A DNA stretch of 64,000 nt from Zobellella endophytica (GTDB lineage: Bacteria; Pseudomonadota; Gammaproteobacteria; Enterobacterales; Aeromonadaceae). Shown here one piece after another: positions 46,994-55,705 of the stretch (the first letter of the stretch is position 1; every line of letters begins with the position of its first letter). The position numbers were made by a program, and so were the translations under genes. Under the pieces are notes generated by a model. It saw only the letters and a program-made list of their open reading frames with translations, was not told where the DNA came from and searched no databases. The stretch spans positions 1 through 64,000 of the forward strand of contig NZ_PXYG01000012.1 of the NCBI RefSeq assembly GCF_003012775.1, given 5' to 3'.

Positions 46994-47070
46994 ATGCCGG
47001 CAGGCGTCGTGCCGGACTTTTTTACGGAGCCTGGCTGCAGACTGCCGATATATTCTCGGATTTTTCTGTG

Positions 47071-47132
47071 GTCACTCCCGAAGGCGGGAGCCCAGTGCAA
47101 CCCTGGTCATCTCCGCCTTCACGGAGATGACC
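47071..47132. repeat. Dispersed double-hairpin repeat, copy 2 (inverted)
   Basis: The segment carries GTCACTCCCGAAGGCGGGAG and TGGTCATCTCCGCC...GGAGATGACCA hairpins. These are the same two modules as at 36991-37060 in reverse orientation. Confidence 0.75.
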
Positions 47133-47193
47133 ACGACTAATACCGCAGTGATAAAGGGAAATAAAGCAGGCGATGGACCTTGCCTCAGGCTGC

Positions 47194-47222
47194 AACGGCG
47201 ACCCCCGGGGTCGCCGTTTTTA
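47194..47222 (+). terminator. Terminator after the oxidoreductase gene
   Basis: A near-perfect dyad of 12-bp arms (AACGGCGACCCC / GGGGTCGCCGTT) is followed by T-rich sequence. It lies between convergent genes and could serve both. Confidence 0.8.
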
Positions 47223-47227
47223 TGGGC

Positions 47228-48268
47228 TCAGCCCAGCAGGATATAGCCGATGATCAGGGCTGCGATAAAGAGGGTTTCCAGCACCACCAGCAGCACCGGC
47301 TTCCAGCCCACCGAGAGGATGTCCTTGAGCTGGGTGCGCACGCCGAGGGCGGCGATGGCGGTGAGCAGCAGCCAGGAGGAGCTGCCGGCCAGGGGCTGGC
47401 TGACGGCGCTGGGGATCCAGCCCAGGCTGTTGAGCACGAACAGCGCCACGAAGCCGAGCAGGAAGCCGGGAATGGCCACGCCCTTGCCGCCTTCCGCGTC
47501 GCCGCGGTGGCGGGCCGCGCGACGGATCACGATGCCGATGGCCATGACGATGGGCACCAGCATGGCCACCCGCAGCAGCTTGACAAAGGTGCTGAGATCG
47601 CCCACCTCGCTCGACATGCTGTAGCCGGCGCCCACCACCTGAGCCACGTCGTGGATGGTGGCGCCGATAAAGAGTCCGGACTCCTGGGGGCTGAGCCCCA
47701 GGCTGGTGCTGATCATGGGATAGAAGATCATCGCCAGGGTGCTGAGGGTGGTGACGCTGATCACGGTGAACAGGGTGTCGCGCTTGGCCTGATCGTCTTG
47801 CTTCAGCACACTGCTGATGGCCATGGCCGCCGAGGCGCCGCAGATGGCCACCGAGCCGCCGGTGAGGGTGCCGAAGGCGGAAGAAAAGCCCAGCAGCCGC
47901 GCCATCAGGATGCCGAAGCCGATGGTCAGCAGCACCGCCGAGCACACCATCAGCAGCGGCGACCAGCCCAGGGTGAGCACGTCGCCGAAGGTGATGCGCA
48001 GGCCCAGCATGGCCACCCCCAGGCGCAGCAGGGTCTTGGCGGAGAATTCCAGCCCCGCCAGGCAATGCTGCTCCTGGCTCAGGAAATTGAACGCCAGCCC
48101 CAGCAGCAGCGCCATCAGCATGGCGGGGGCGCCGTACTGCTGGGACAGGAAGCTGGCGGCGATGCCGATGGTGACCGCCACGCAGACGCCGGGAAAGTAG
48201 CGTTTTCTCACCTCTTCGATTCGATGCATCATGTCCATTACCTGATTTTGAGTATCCACGGCCATCAC
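47228..48268 (-). CDS. yeiH: YeiH/UPF0324 family membrane protein
   Basis: A 346-residue protein with about ten membrane helices. It matches the UPF0324/YeiH family in TGGSVAICGASAAMAIS, FIGATIHDVAQVVGAGY and LGVRTQLKDILSVGWKP. Family members are annotated as putative sulfate/sulfite exporters; transport function has little direct proof. A LysR gene is divergent from it (147 bp), the same arrangement as yeiE-yeiH in E. coli. Two adjacent ATGs leave the start uncertain by one codon. Confidence 0.88.
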   Translation of the reverse strand: MMAVDTQNQVMDMMHRIEEVRKRYFPGVCVAVTIGIAASFLSQQYGAPAMLMALLLGLAFNFLSQEQHCLAGLEFSAKTLLRLGVAMLGLRITFGDVLTLGWSPLLMVCSAVLLTIGFGILMARLLGFSSAFGTLTGGSVAICGASAAMAISSVLKQDDQAKRDTLFTVISVTTLSTLAMIFYPMISTSLGLSPQESGLFIGATIHDVAQVVGAGYSMSSEVGDLSTFVKLLRVAMLVPIVMAIGIVIRRAARHRGDAEGGKGVAIPGFLLGFVALFVLNSLGWIPSAVSQPLAGSSSWLLLTAIAALGVRTQLKDILSVGWKPVLLVVLETLFIAALIIGYILLG

Positions 48269-48415
48269 TGTCGTCCTTGTTGGTGGAGGCGCGGCAGGGC
48301 GCCACTGTTCCCTTCATGGTAGGAAGCCGGCCCGGCGGGATCTAATGCCTTTTTCTAGCAGGGCGGTTACTTTTCTGCATACAATGCCCGATCGGCGGAT
48401 GAAGCGGGGGAAAGC

Positions 48416-49312
48416 ATGGAGAGCAAGTGGCTGCACGACTTCGTCGCCCTGGCCGAACAGGGCAATTTTTCCAAGGCGGCGGAGGCGCGCTTCGTGACCC
48501 AGCCGGCCTTCAGCCGGCGCATCCGCTCCCTGGAAAACTGGCTGGGAGTGCCGCTGGTGCACCGGGATCGCCATCCGCTGGTGTTGACCGAGGCGGGGGA
48601 AATCTTTCTCGAGCAGGCCCGGCAGTGGCTGGCCCAGATCTACGGGCTGCGCGGCCAGTTGCGCCAGACCCTGCACGAACACCAGAGCCTGAGCTTCATG
48701 GCCCAGCCCTCGCTGGCGGTGACCTTCTTTCCCGGCTGGATCCACCGGCTGCGCCCCCTGCTGGGAGACAGCCTGATCCGCCTCAATACCGGCCATTACC
48801 ACGATGCCATCGAGCAGTTCATGGCCGGCTCGGTCGACTTCTTGCTGTGTTTTTCCGGCGGGACCGCCAGCCCGGCGCTGAATCGCCCGGAGGTGGAACG
48901 CCTGGTAGTGGGCCGGGACCGGCTGGTGCTGGTGTCGGCGGTGGATGCCGCCGGCGCGCCGCTGCACCCCTTGTCGCCGGAAGTGCCGCTGCGGTTGTTG
49001 CTCTATCCCCGGGACTCCTTCCTGGGGGCGCTGATCCAGCGGGAGTGCCTGCCGGCGCTGAGCGAGCAGCCCTGCCGCCCGGTGTGTGAAAACGCGCTGG
49101 GCGAGGGGCTGAAGGCATTGGCCCTGCAGGGGGACGGTGCCAGCTTCCTGCCGGCGGGGCTGGTCGGGGAAGAGCTGGCCCAAGGGCGGCTGGTCGAGCT
49201 GCCGTTGCTGGTGCAGGTAAGGTTGGATATCGAGCTGTGCCGGCTGGCGCCGCCCCGCTCCGAGCAGGCGGAGCTGTGCTGGCAACGGATCCGGACGCTG
49301 GCCGAGGGCTAG
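48416..49312 (+). CDS. LysR-family transcriptional regulator, divergent from yeiH
   Basis: A 298-residue LysR protein with a clear helix-turn-helix (FVALAEQGNFSKAAEARFVTQPAFSRRIRSLENWLG) and an effector domain (SLSFMAQPSLAVTFF). Divergence from yeiH suggests it controls that transporter, by analogy to yeiE-yeiH, but the sequence does not prove orthology. It converges with the TetR gene with a 4-bp overlap. Confidence 0.87.
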   Translation: MESKWLHDFVALAEQGNFSKAAEARFVTQPAFSRRIRSLENWLGVPLVHRDRHPLVLTEAGEIFLEQARQWLAQIYGLRGQLRQTLHEHQSLSFMAQPSLAVTFFPGWIHRLRPLLGDSLIRLNTGHYHDAIEQFMAGSVDFLLCFSGGTASPALNRPEVERLVVGRDRLVLVSAVDAAGAPLHPLSPEVPLRLLLYPRDSFLGALIQRECLPALSEQPCRPVCENALGEGLKALALQGDGASFLPAGLVGEELAQGRLVELPLLVQVRLDIELCRLAPPRSEQAELCWQRIRTLAEG

Positions 49313-49887
49313 CGCGCCCGCAGCGCCGCCAGCAGCCGGTCGGCGGTTTCCTGCAGGCAGTCGGGGGCGGGGTGCACATGGGCATAGGTGCGCAGGCCGT
49401 AGATGCCTACCAGCAGCAACCGGGCCAGTTGTTCCGGGGTGGCGTCGTCGCGGGCCTCGCCGGCCTGTTGCGCCGCCGCCAGCATCTGCGCCAGGCGGCA
49501 CTCCAGATCGTTCAGCAAGGTCCCCAGGCGGGCGGATACTTCCTCGTCCTGTTCGCTCAGCTCCTGCAGCGTCTTGGTCAGCAGGCAGGCCATGGAATCG
49601 CAGCTCTGTATTTCCATCACCACCTGATCCAGGTAGCGGCGCAGCCCGGCCAAGGGGGAGACCCCTTCGAAGCTGGCGGCCAGCGCCGCCTGGCGGTCGG
49701 CCACATAGTGATCCACCGCCGCCAGCAGCAGCCCCTTCTTGTTGCCGAAGGCGCAGTAGATGCTGCCCGGGTGCAGCCCGGTGGCGGCCACCAGATCCTG
49801 CATGGTGGTGGCGGCAAAGCCCTTGTGGCGAAAGGCCTGCATGGCGGACCTCAGTACCTGGTCCCGATCGAAACTTGCTGTACGCAT
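49309..49887 (-). CDS. TetR/AcrR-family repressor next to old yellow enzyme
   Basis: A 192-residue repressor. The N-terminal TetR helix-turn-helix reads AFRHKGFAATTMQDLVAATGLHPGSIYCAFGNK. The C-terminal ligand domain is all-helical and has two Cys residues (SCDSMACLL), reminiscent of NemR-type sensing of electrophiles. It diverges from an alkene reductase gene with two palindromic operator candidates between, so it very likely represses both genes and responds to a reactive substrate. That role is inferred from context. Confidence 0.88.
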   Translation of the reverse strand: MRTASFDRDQVLRSAMQAFRHKGFAATTMQDLVAATGLHPGSIYCAFGNKKGLLLAAVDHYVADRQAALAASFEGVSPLAGLRRYLDQVVMEIQSCDSMACLLTKTLQELSEQDEEVSARLGTLLNDLECRLAQMLAAAQQAGEARDDATPEQLARLLLVGIYGLRTYAHVHPAPDCLQETADRLLAALRAR

Positions 49888-49944
49888 CTTGGTTCTCCCC
49901 GTTCCGCCCTAGTGTACCCCCGCCCGCCGGTGATGCCAAAATAT

Positions 49945-50011
49945 CTTGAATGATTGTTCAAGAAAGGCTTGAAAACGGCGAGGGACGTCCCTATCTTGAA
50001 TGTACATTCAA
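49945..50011. promoter_or_regulatory. Twin TetR operators between the repressor and alkene reductase genes
   Basis: Two related sites: CTTGAATGATTGTTCAAG (49945-49962) and the perfect palindrome TTGAATGTACATTCAA (49996-50011). Both share TATCTTGAATG and end in TTCAA, with centres about 50 bp apart in the 140-bp divergent promoter region. One would cover each promoter. Confidence 0.75.
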
Positions 50012-50027
50012 ATAAGAGGACGCCCCC

Positions 50028-51074
50028 GTGACCGCCTATCCATCCCTGTTCGAACCCTATCGCCTGAACGACCGCCTGACCCTGGCCAACCGCATCGTGA
50101 TGGCGCCGCTCACCCGCAGCATGGCCGGTCCCGGCCTGGTGCCCACCCGGGCCATGGCCGATTACTACGGCCGCCGGGCCGACGCGGGCCTGATCGTCAG
50201 CGAGGCCACCATCATCCGTCCCGACGGCCAGGGCTACCCGGACACCCCCGGCATCTACAGCCAGGCGCAGATCGACGGCTGGAAGCAGGTGACCGCGGCG
50301 GTGCACCGCAATGGCGGCAAGATCTTCCTGCAGCTGTGGCACGTGGGCCGGCTGGCGCACTCCCATTTCACCGGCGAGCAGCCGGTGGCGCCCAGCGCCG
50401 TCGCCTTCGAAGGCACCCTGCCGCGGATGCGGGAGCTGAGCTACGAGCTGCCCCGGGAGCTGAGCCGGGAGGAGATAGCGCAACTGGTGGCCGACTACGC
50501 CCGGGCGGCGGAAAACGCCATCGCCGCCGGCTTCGACGGGGTGGAGATCCACGGCGCCAACGGCTACCTGATCGATCAGTTCCTGCACCATGACACCAAC
50601 CACAGGACCGACGACTACGGCCGGACCCCGGAAAACATGAGCCGCTTCGCCCTCGAGGTGGTGGACGCGGTGGCGGCCCGGGTGGGTGCGGACCGCACCG
50701 CCATCCGCCTGACCCCGGGGGCCTATGTCCATATGCAGGCGGATGCCCGGGACCGGGCGGTGTTCGACCACCTGCTGGGCGAGCTGGAGCGGCGGGAGCT
50801 GGCCTACCTGCACCTGGGCATCTTCGACGACAGCCTGAGATTCGACTTCCTCGGCGGCCGTGCCAGCGAGTACCTGCGCCGCCACTACGGCGGCACCCTG
50901 ATCGGCGTGGGCGGCCTGACCCCGCAAAGCGCGAGCGAGAGCCTGGCCCAGGGCCGCTTCGAGCTGGCGGCCATCGGCCGGCCCTTTATCGCCAACCCGG
51001 ATTACGTGCGCCGGGTGCAGCAGGCCGAACCCCTGGTGGAATACCACCAGGATATGCTGGCCGAACTGGTGTAG
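50028..51074 (+). CDS. Old yellow enzyme-family alkene reductase
   Basis: A 348-residue FMN-dependent ene-reductase close to E. coli NemA. The N-terminal motif is LANRIVMAPLTRSMAG. The active-site pair is in GVEIHGANGYLIDQFL and the C-terminal FMN-phosphate region is LAAIGRPFIANPDYVRR. It reduces activated C=C bonds and often nitro compounds using NADPH. Translation starts at GTG with AGAGGA upstream. It is probably repressed by the divergent TetR protein. Confidence 0.92.
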   Translation: MTAYPSLFEPYRLNDRLTLANRIVMAPLTRSMAGPGLVPTRAMADYYGRRADAGLIVSEATIIRPDGQGYPDTPGIYSQAQIDGWKQVTAAVHRNGGKIFLQLWHVGRLAHSHFTGEQPVAPSAVAFEGTLPRMRELSYELPRELSREEIAQLVADYARAAENAIAAGFDGVEIHGANGYLIDQFLHHDTNHRTDDYGRTPENMSRFALEVVDAVAARVGADRTAIRLTPGAYVHMQADARDRAVFDHLLGELERRELAYLHLGIFDDSLRFDFLGGRASEYLRRHYGGTLIGVGGLTPQSASESLAQGRFELAAIGRPFIANPDYVRRVQQAEPLVEYHQDMLAELV

Positions 51075-51140
51075 GAAAAAGCCGAGGGCCGGCTCACCGG
51101 CCTTGCATCCCGCTGCGACTCAGCGGGGCGGCGCGGAGCC

Positions 51141-51608
51141 TCACTCGTGCCGCAGCCGCAGTGCCAGACCCTGCAGGAAATTGCGCAAGAACTGATCGCC
51201 GCATTGCTGGTAGTGCTTGTGGCCGGGGTTGCGGAACAGGGAAGTCAGTTCCGACTTGCCGACATTGAAACCGGCCTGGGCCAGCATGGCGAGGATGTCC
51301 TCTTCCTTCAGTTCCAGCGCCACCCGCAGCTTCTTGAAGACCAGGTTGTTGACAGGCTCGGCGACGGCGGGCCGGGTAACGGGGCCGCCTTCCCTCGGGC
51401 CACGGCGTTGCAGGATCAGGCCGTCGAGAAAGGCCAGCAGCTGTTGGTCACCGCAGCTCTGGTAATGGGCCTCGTCTTCCTTGGCCAGCCAGGCCAGCAG
51501 CTGTGGCTCGGTGACGTCGGTATTCGCCAGCCGGAACAGGGCGATGGCCCCGGCATCGGGCAGGTTCAGGGCATAGCGAAGGCGGCGCAGGATATCGTTA
51601 TTGGTCAT
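51141..51608 (-). CDS. DUF1456 family protein (YehS-like)
   Basis: A 155-residue protein of two similar DUF1456 repeats (NDILRRLRYALNL...HYQSCGDQQLLAFLDGLI and NLVFKKLRVALEL...HYQQCGDQFLRNFLQGLA). The function is unknown; a nucleic-acid role is sometimes suggested. Its start overlaps the end of a small RRM protein gene by 11 bp, so they are co-translated. Confidence 0.9.
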   Translation of the reverse strand: MTNNDILRRLRYALNLPDAGAIALFRLANTDVTEPQLLAWLAKEDEAHYQSCGDQQLLAFLDGLILQRRGPREGGPVTRPAVAEPVNNLVFKKLRVALELKEEDILAMLAQAGFNVGKSELTSLFRNPGHKHYQQCGDQFLRNFLQGLALRLRHE

Positions 51609-51864
51609 GGCCGTTTTCCCCCGCCTTGGTGTCGGCTTTCTTCACCCGGATTTTCTGGCCGTCCACTTCGGCACCGTTCAGGCTCTTGATGGCGGCCTTG
51701 GCCTGGGAGGGGTTGGGCATAAAGGCGAAGCCGAAACCTTTGGAATTTTTGGTATTGGGGTCCATCACCAGATGGAAATAATGCACCAGGCCGTAGGGGG
51801 CTAACAGGGACAGCACTTTCTGCTCTGTGGTGAGGCGGGACAGGCCCCGGATCATGATTTTCAT
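51598..51864 (-). CDS. Small RRM-domain RNA-binding protein
   Basis: An 88-residue protein consisting of a single RNA recognition motif. RNP2-like MKIMIRGLSR is at the N-terminus and RNP1-like KGFGFAFM follows (residues about 43-50), then AAIKSLNGAEVDGQKIRVKKA. Such proteins bind single-stranded RNA and are often cold-induced. I chose the ATG at MKIMIRG; the longer frame upstream is Pro-rich and unsupported. The gene overlaps the DUF1456 gene. Confidence 0.88.
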   Translation of the reverse strand: MKIMIRGLSRLTTEQKVLSLLAPYGLVHYFHLVMDPNTKNSKGFGFAFMPNPSQAKAAIKSLNGAEVDGQKIRVKKADTKAGENGHDQ

Positions 51865-52015
51865 TGTTTCTCCAGTACTGCCTTGAGCCGGCAGCAGGTG
51901 CTGGGTTGGCGGCGGGCAAGCGGGGCGGGCCGGACGCAAAAGGGCGGCGAGAGTAACAGGTCCCGCCGGCAGCGTCAGCCCCGGCTGGTGTAAAAATCAC
52001 CAGCCGGGGCTGCGG

Positions 52016-53275
52016 TTATTCGAAGAACGCCTTGATCTCCTCGGCGGGAGCGGGGATGGACAGATCCAGATCCCTGCCCAGCTCCTCGATCAGCAGCCGG
52101 AAACAGCTCATCCGCGCCCGGTGCTTGCTGTTGGCGTCGATACGGTGCCAGGGCGCCATGTCGCTGTGGGTTCGTTCCAGCATCTCGTCCCGGGCCTGCT
52201 GGTAGTCCTGCCATTTGGTGCGATTGCGCAGGTCTTCGGGGGTGAGCTTCCACTGCTTGGCCGGATCCCGATAGCGGGCCTCGAAGCGGCCGAGCTGGGT
52301 GTCGGCGCTGACGTCCAGCCAGATCTTCACCAGCCGCATATGCTCGGCGGTGATGGTGCGCTCGAACTCGTTGATCTCCCGGTAGGCCCGCCGCCAGGCG
52401 GCATCGTCGGCGAAACCTTCCACCCGCTCCACCAGCACCCGGCCGTACCAAGAGCGATCGAACACCGCCCAGCGGCCCTGGGACGGCAACCGCTGCCAGA
52501 ACCGCTGCAGCCAGTGCTGCTCCCGCTCCCGGGCGTCGGGGGCGGCGATGGGCCAGACGCTGAGCCAGCGCGGATCCAGGCACCAGGCCAGCCGGCGGAT
52601 GATGCCGCCCTTGCCGGCGGCGTCGGCTCCTTCCAGCACGATCACCGCGCTCTGCCCCTGGCGGCCCATGGCCTGGTGGATCAGCGCCAGCTGCTTCTGC
52701 AGGGGCTTGAGCTCTTCCTTGTTCTTCTGTTTGTTCATCTTGTTGTCCTTGTGCCCGTTCAGGGGAAAAACTGCCGCGGCAGCCTGATTCAGGGTAGTAC
52801 AAGGGGCCGCTACAGCGGCAGGGGGACAGTTCTCCTTGACGGTGCGGATGGCGAAGCTGCTGTCCACGGTTTGGATCATCGGCAGTTTCTGCAGCCGGCG
52901 CACCCATTGCTCGAACCCCTTGAGATCGGCGGTGACCACCTGCAGCAGGTAGTCGAAGGCACCGGACACGGTGTGGCAGTTGATCACCTCGGGCATGTCC
53001 CGCACCGCCTGCTCGAACTGATCCACCAGCGCATCCCGGTGCTGGCTGAGCCTGACCTGCACGAAGATGGTTACTCCTAAGCCCAGTTTGTCCTTGTTCA
53101 GGCAGGCCCGGTAGCCTTCGATCAGCCCTTCCTGCTCGAAGCGGCGCACCCGCCGGGCGCAGGGGGAGGGTGACAGGCTGACCCGCTCCGACAGCTCGGC
53201 GGTGGTGAGGCGGGCGTCCTGTTGCAGGGCGTCCAGCAGCTGGCGATCGATACGATCCAGTTTGGCGGCGGTCAT
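52016..53275 (-). CDS. ppk2: Lrp/AsnC regulator fused in frame to polyphosphate kinase 2
   Basis: One open frame of 419 residues. Residues 1-150 are an Lrp/AsnC regulator (helix-turn-helix LTTAELSERVSLSPSPCARRVRRFEQEG, then a RAM ligand domain). Residues 180-419 are a class I PPK2 that transfers phosphate between polyphosphate and nucleotides (Walker A GADAAGKGG at 216, Walker B VFDRSWYGR with Asp273, lid WKLTPEDLRNRTKWQDY). The Ala/Pro-rich linker has no stop. PPK2 could also start separately at the internal ATG (52738), which has AAGGAC 7 bp before it. The linker DNA holds a terminator-like hairpin, so a recent stop-codon loss between two genes is possible. Confidence 0.85.
   Translation of the reverse strand: MTAAKLDRIDRQLLDALQQDARLTTAELSERVSLSPSPCARRVRRFEQEGLIEGYRACLNKDKLGLGVTIFVQVRLSQHRDALVDQFEQAVRDMPEVINCHTVSGAFDYLLQVVTADLKGFEQWVRRLQKLPMIQTVDSSFAIRTVKENCPPAAVAAPCTTLNQAAAAVFPLNGHKDNKMNKQKNKEELKPLQKQLALIHQAMGRQGQSAVIVLEGADAAGKGGIIRRLAWCLDPRWLSVWPIAAPDAREREQHWLQRFWQRLPSQGRWAVFDRSWYGRVLVERVEGFADDAAWRRAYREINEFERTITAEHMRLVKIWLDVSADTQLGRFEARYRDPAKQWKLTPEDLRNRTKWQDYQQARDEMLERTHSDMAPWHRIDANSKHRARMSCFRLLIEELGRDLDLSIPAPAEEIKAFFE
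52766..52819 (-). terminator. Terminator-like hairpins inside the Lrp-PPK2 linker
   Basis: On the minus strand a dyad GCCGCT/AGCGGC (52806-52819) is followed by the palindrome CTGCCGCGGCAG (52771-52782) and TTTTT (52766-52770). This is the order expected at the end of an independent lrp transcript, yet it lies within an open reading frame. Confidence 0.5.
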
Positions 53276-53413
53276 GGCTTGGCTCTTGTTACCGTTTACA
53301 TGGGTTTTATTGGCTCAACAAGCCAATAGTGGTGGTTATTGTGCTTCATTTTGCCAACATCAGCCAGGCCGACAGGCGCACAATCTAGGCTCTTATTCCG
53401 CGGAGTCTGTGCC

Positions 53414-54361
53414 ATGTCCCACGCCACCCTGACCCAAGTGGTCCCCCTCAACGCCAACGCCGCCCAGCGCGGGCTCGGTTACCTGGCCGCCGCCGGCACC
53501 GTGCTGATCTGGTCGGTCTACTTTCTGTCGTTGCGGCTGGGGGCCCTGTCGTCCCTGGGGCCGCTGGACATCACCCTGTTCCGTTACGCCGTGCCCGGCC
53601 TGGTGCTGCTGCCGCTGCTGCTGGCCCGGCGGGCGCGGATCCGGGCGGTGAACCCGCTGTGGCTGCTGGGCATGGTGCTGGGCGCCGGCCTGCCGTTTTT
53701 CCTGCTCAGCGTGCTCGGCATGGGGCTGGCGCCGGTGGTGCAGGGCAGCACCCTGATCCCCGGTACCGCGCCCCTGTTCGTGTCCCTGCTGGCGGCCTGG
53801 GTGTTCGGCCAGCGGGTGCCGGCCTGGCGCCGGCTCGGCCTGGCCACGGTGCTGGCGGGGGTGCTCTGCCTGCTGTGGCAGGGCATGAACGAAAGCGGTG
53901 AGCTGGGCCTGGGTCAACTGCTGTTTTTGCTGTGCAGCCTGTTGTGGGCCCTGTTCACCATCTGCGTGCGCCAGAGCGGGCTCCGGCCGCTGGAGGTGGC
54001 GGCGGTGGTGACGGTGCCCAACGGCGCCCTGGTGGTGGCTTGGCTGCTGTTCGGCCAGACCCCGCTCACCCTGGGCCAGGTGCCGATGCAGGAATGGCTG
54101 GCCCAACTGCTGGTGCAGGGGCTGGTGGTGGGCCTGGGCGCGGGTTTTCTGTTCGGCTATGCCATCGGCCGGCTGGGCGCCGAGATCAGCGCCGCCATCG
54201 GTTCCCTGACCCCGGTGTGCGCCACCCTGCTGGCCTGGTGCTGGCTGGGCGAGCAAATCACGCCCCTCACCGGCCTGGGCCTGGGGTTGGTGACCCTGGG
54301 GGTGATCGGCGCCAGCGGCCTGGTGAGCCGGGAGGGACGGGCGCGGCAGGAGAACGGCTAG
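53414..54361 (+). CDS. DMT superfamily (EamA) transporter
   Basis: A 315-residue inner-membrane exporter with ten helices in two EamA repeats (LIWSVYFLSLRLGALSSLGP... and AALFTICVRQSG-like second half). The typical GTAPLFVSLLAAWVFGQRV and SLTPVCATLLAWCWLGEQITP segments are present. Substrates in this family are often amino acids or other metabolites. I chose the ATG at MSHATLTQ behind GCGGAG. It diverges from the Lrp-type gene, suggesting it is an Lrp-regulated amino-acid exporter (inference). Confidence 0.88.
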   Translation: MSHATLTQVVPLNANAAQRGLGYLAAAGTVLIWSVYFLSLRLGALSSLGPLDITLFRYAVPGLVLLPLLLARRARIRAVNPLWLLGMVLGAGLPFFLLSVLGMGLAPVVQGSTLIPGTAPLFVSLLAAWVFGQRVPAWRRLGLATVLAGVLCLLWQGMNESGELGLGQLLFLLCSLLWALFTICVRQSGLRPLEVAAVVTVPNGALVVAWLLFGQTPLTLGQVPMQEWLAQLLVQGLVVGLGAGFLFGYAIGRLGAEISAAIGSLTPVCATLLAWCWLGEQITPLTGLGLGLVTLGVIGASGLVSREGRARQENG

Positions 54362-54495
54362 CCCGCCGTCTTGGGGCGCAGGCGGCCCGCCTGCCTTCGC
54401 GCGTAGCGCGACCCCTCGGATTGGCATAGCACACCACAGGTTTAAAGAGGTCAAGGCAGAACAGGCAGCGCGGGTTGGGTTGTGCCTTCACCGAA

Positions 54496-54535
54496 CTCGG
54501 TGTCACCCTCATGCGGGCGGCCACCCGCGCCCCAA
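54496..54535. repeat. Dispersed GC-rich palindromic repeat, copy 2
   Basis: The unit CTCGGTGTCACCCTCATGC followed by GGGCGGCCACCCGCGCCCCAA matches the element at 35558-35598 with only a few changes. It lies in the 211-bp gap between convergent genes. Confidence 0.65.
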
Positions 54536-54572
54536 GAACCGTCGCTGCCTCAGTATTAAGCCAGGCGGTGTT

Positions 54573-55514
54573 CTAGTCCGCGGTCTGGCTATCCCGGCTC
54601 AGCTTGAGGTAGACCCCCAGGCCGGCCAGCATGGCCACCGCCGCCATCAGCATCCAGACCGCGTTGATCAGCTGGTTGCCGACGTCGCCGCCGTCGAGTA
54701 GCGACTTGAACATCAGCAGCAAGGCTTCGATGGATACCGCGATGATGATGGCCGCCATAAAGCGGGAGATGGTGCGCCGGGTCGAGTCGTGATGGTGGAT
54801 GTCCTTGTTCACCAGCACCTCTTCCTCGAGGATGGTCTTGCCCAGATCGAAGATCGACATGCCCAGGGTGATCAGGATGACGATGCCGAAGGCCCCGGTG
54901 GCCACATGGTTGTTTTCGTCGAACAGCGAGAACAGGGATTCCAGCGCCGAATAGAGCAGCAGGGCCGCCACCACGATCAGCAGGCCGCCGATAAGGCCGT
55001 AGATCCACTGGAAGTAGTGGTGGCAGCGAAAGCGCATCTCGTCGCCGTTGAGGTAGGAGATCAGCCGGCGCAGGTTGAAGTTGATCACCAGGTAGCCGCG
55101 ATCCCGGCCCTGTTCATCCACCAGGTGTTGCACCACCGAAATCGCCAGCTGGTGGGTGGCGTTGGACAGGTAGGGGCTGGTGACCACCACGGCGTTGCTG
55201 CTCTTTCTGGCGGCCAGGACATAGGGGCGCTGGCTGCGGTCGCTGCCCTTGCCCAGCGAGCGGCGCTTGCGTTCGCTCATGGTGGGGCTGTAGGCGGAGT
55301 CCGTCAGTTGGATGCCATCGTTGTCCAGGCCGTAGAGCAGCTCCACGAAGGGATAGGCCCGGCTGAGGTAGTTGATGGTCTGCTGCTGGGCCTGTTCGCT
55401 CTGCAGCAACTCCAGCCCGTTCAGGCTGGTCATGATCGACTCCATCAGGCTGTGAATAACGGACTCGTATTGCTGGTACTGCGCCAGCAGGCGGAAATGG
55501 TTGTGTGTGCTCAC
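54573..55514 (-). CDS. PDC sensor-domain membrane protein
   Basis: A 313-residue protein. The N-terminal half resembles a PDC/Cache sensor (YPFVELLYGLDNDGIQLTDS..., SQRPYVLAARKSSNAVVVTSPYLS). The C-terminal half has four hydrophobic helices (IYGLIGGLLIVVAALLLYSAL, ATGAFGIVILITLGMSIFDLG and two more). No kinase, cyclase or chemotaxis output domain is present. I chose a GTG at STHNHFRLLAQYQQYE, without a strong ribosome site; a longer frame runs through the neighbouring exporter gene and is spurious. Function unknown. Confidence 0.7.
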   Translation of the reverse strand: MSTHNHFRLLAQYQQYESVIHSLMESIMTSLNGLELLQSEQAQQQTINYLSRAYPFVELLYGLDNDGIQLTDSAYSPTMSERKRRSLGKGSDRSQRPYVLAARKSSNAVVVTSPYLSNATHQLAISVVQHLVDEQGRDRGYLVINFNLRRLISYLNGDEMRFRCHHYFQWIYGLIGGLLIVVAALLLYSALESLFSLFDENNHVATGAFGIVILITLGMSIFDLGKTILEEEVLVNKDIHHHDSTRRTISRFMAAIIIAVSIEALLLMFKSLLDGGDVGNQLINAVWMLMAAVAMLAGLGVYLKLSRDSQTAD

Positions 55515-55705
55515 GGCGGAGAAATTCTCTGGGGTTTGAAATGGGGTGGCTGGGAGCACGACTGTAACGCAGCAGCATGACATTATTCGAGCACTGAACA
55601 AAAAACTGCCGAAAGTTGTGATCTCGCCAAGGGTGAGGGTGCAGTGGCGGGTTGCCATGGGGAACAATATGCCCGTGCGGCCGGCACGGGCCGATAATGA
55701 TGGGG

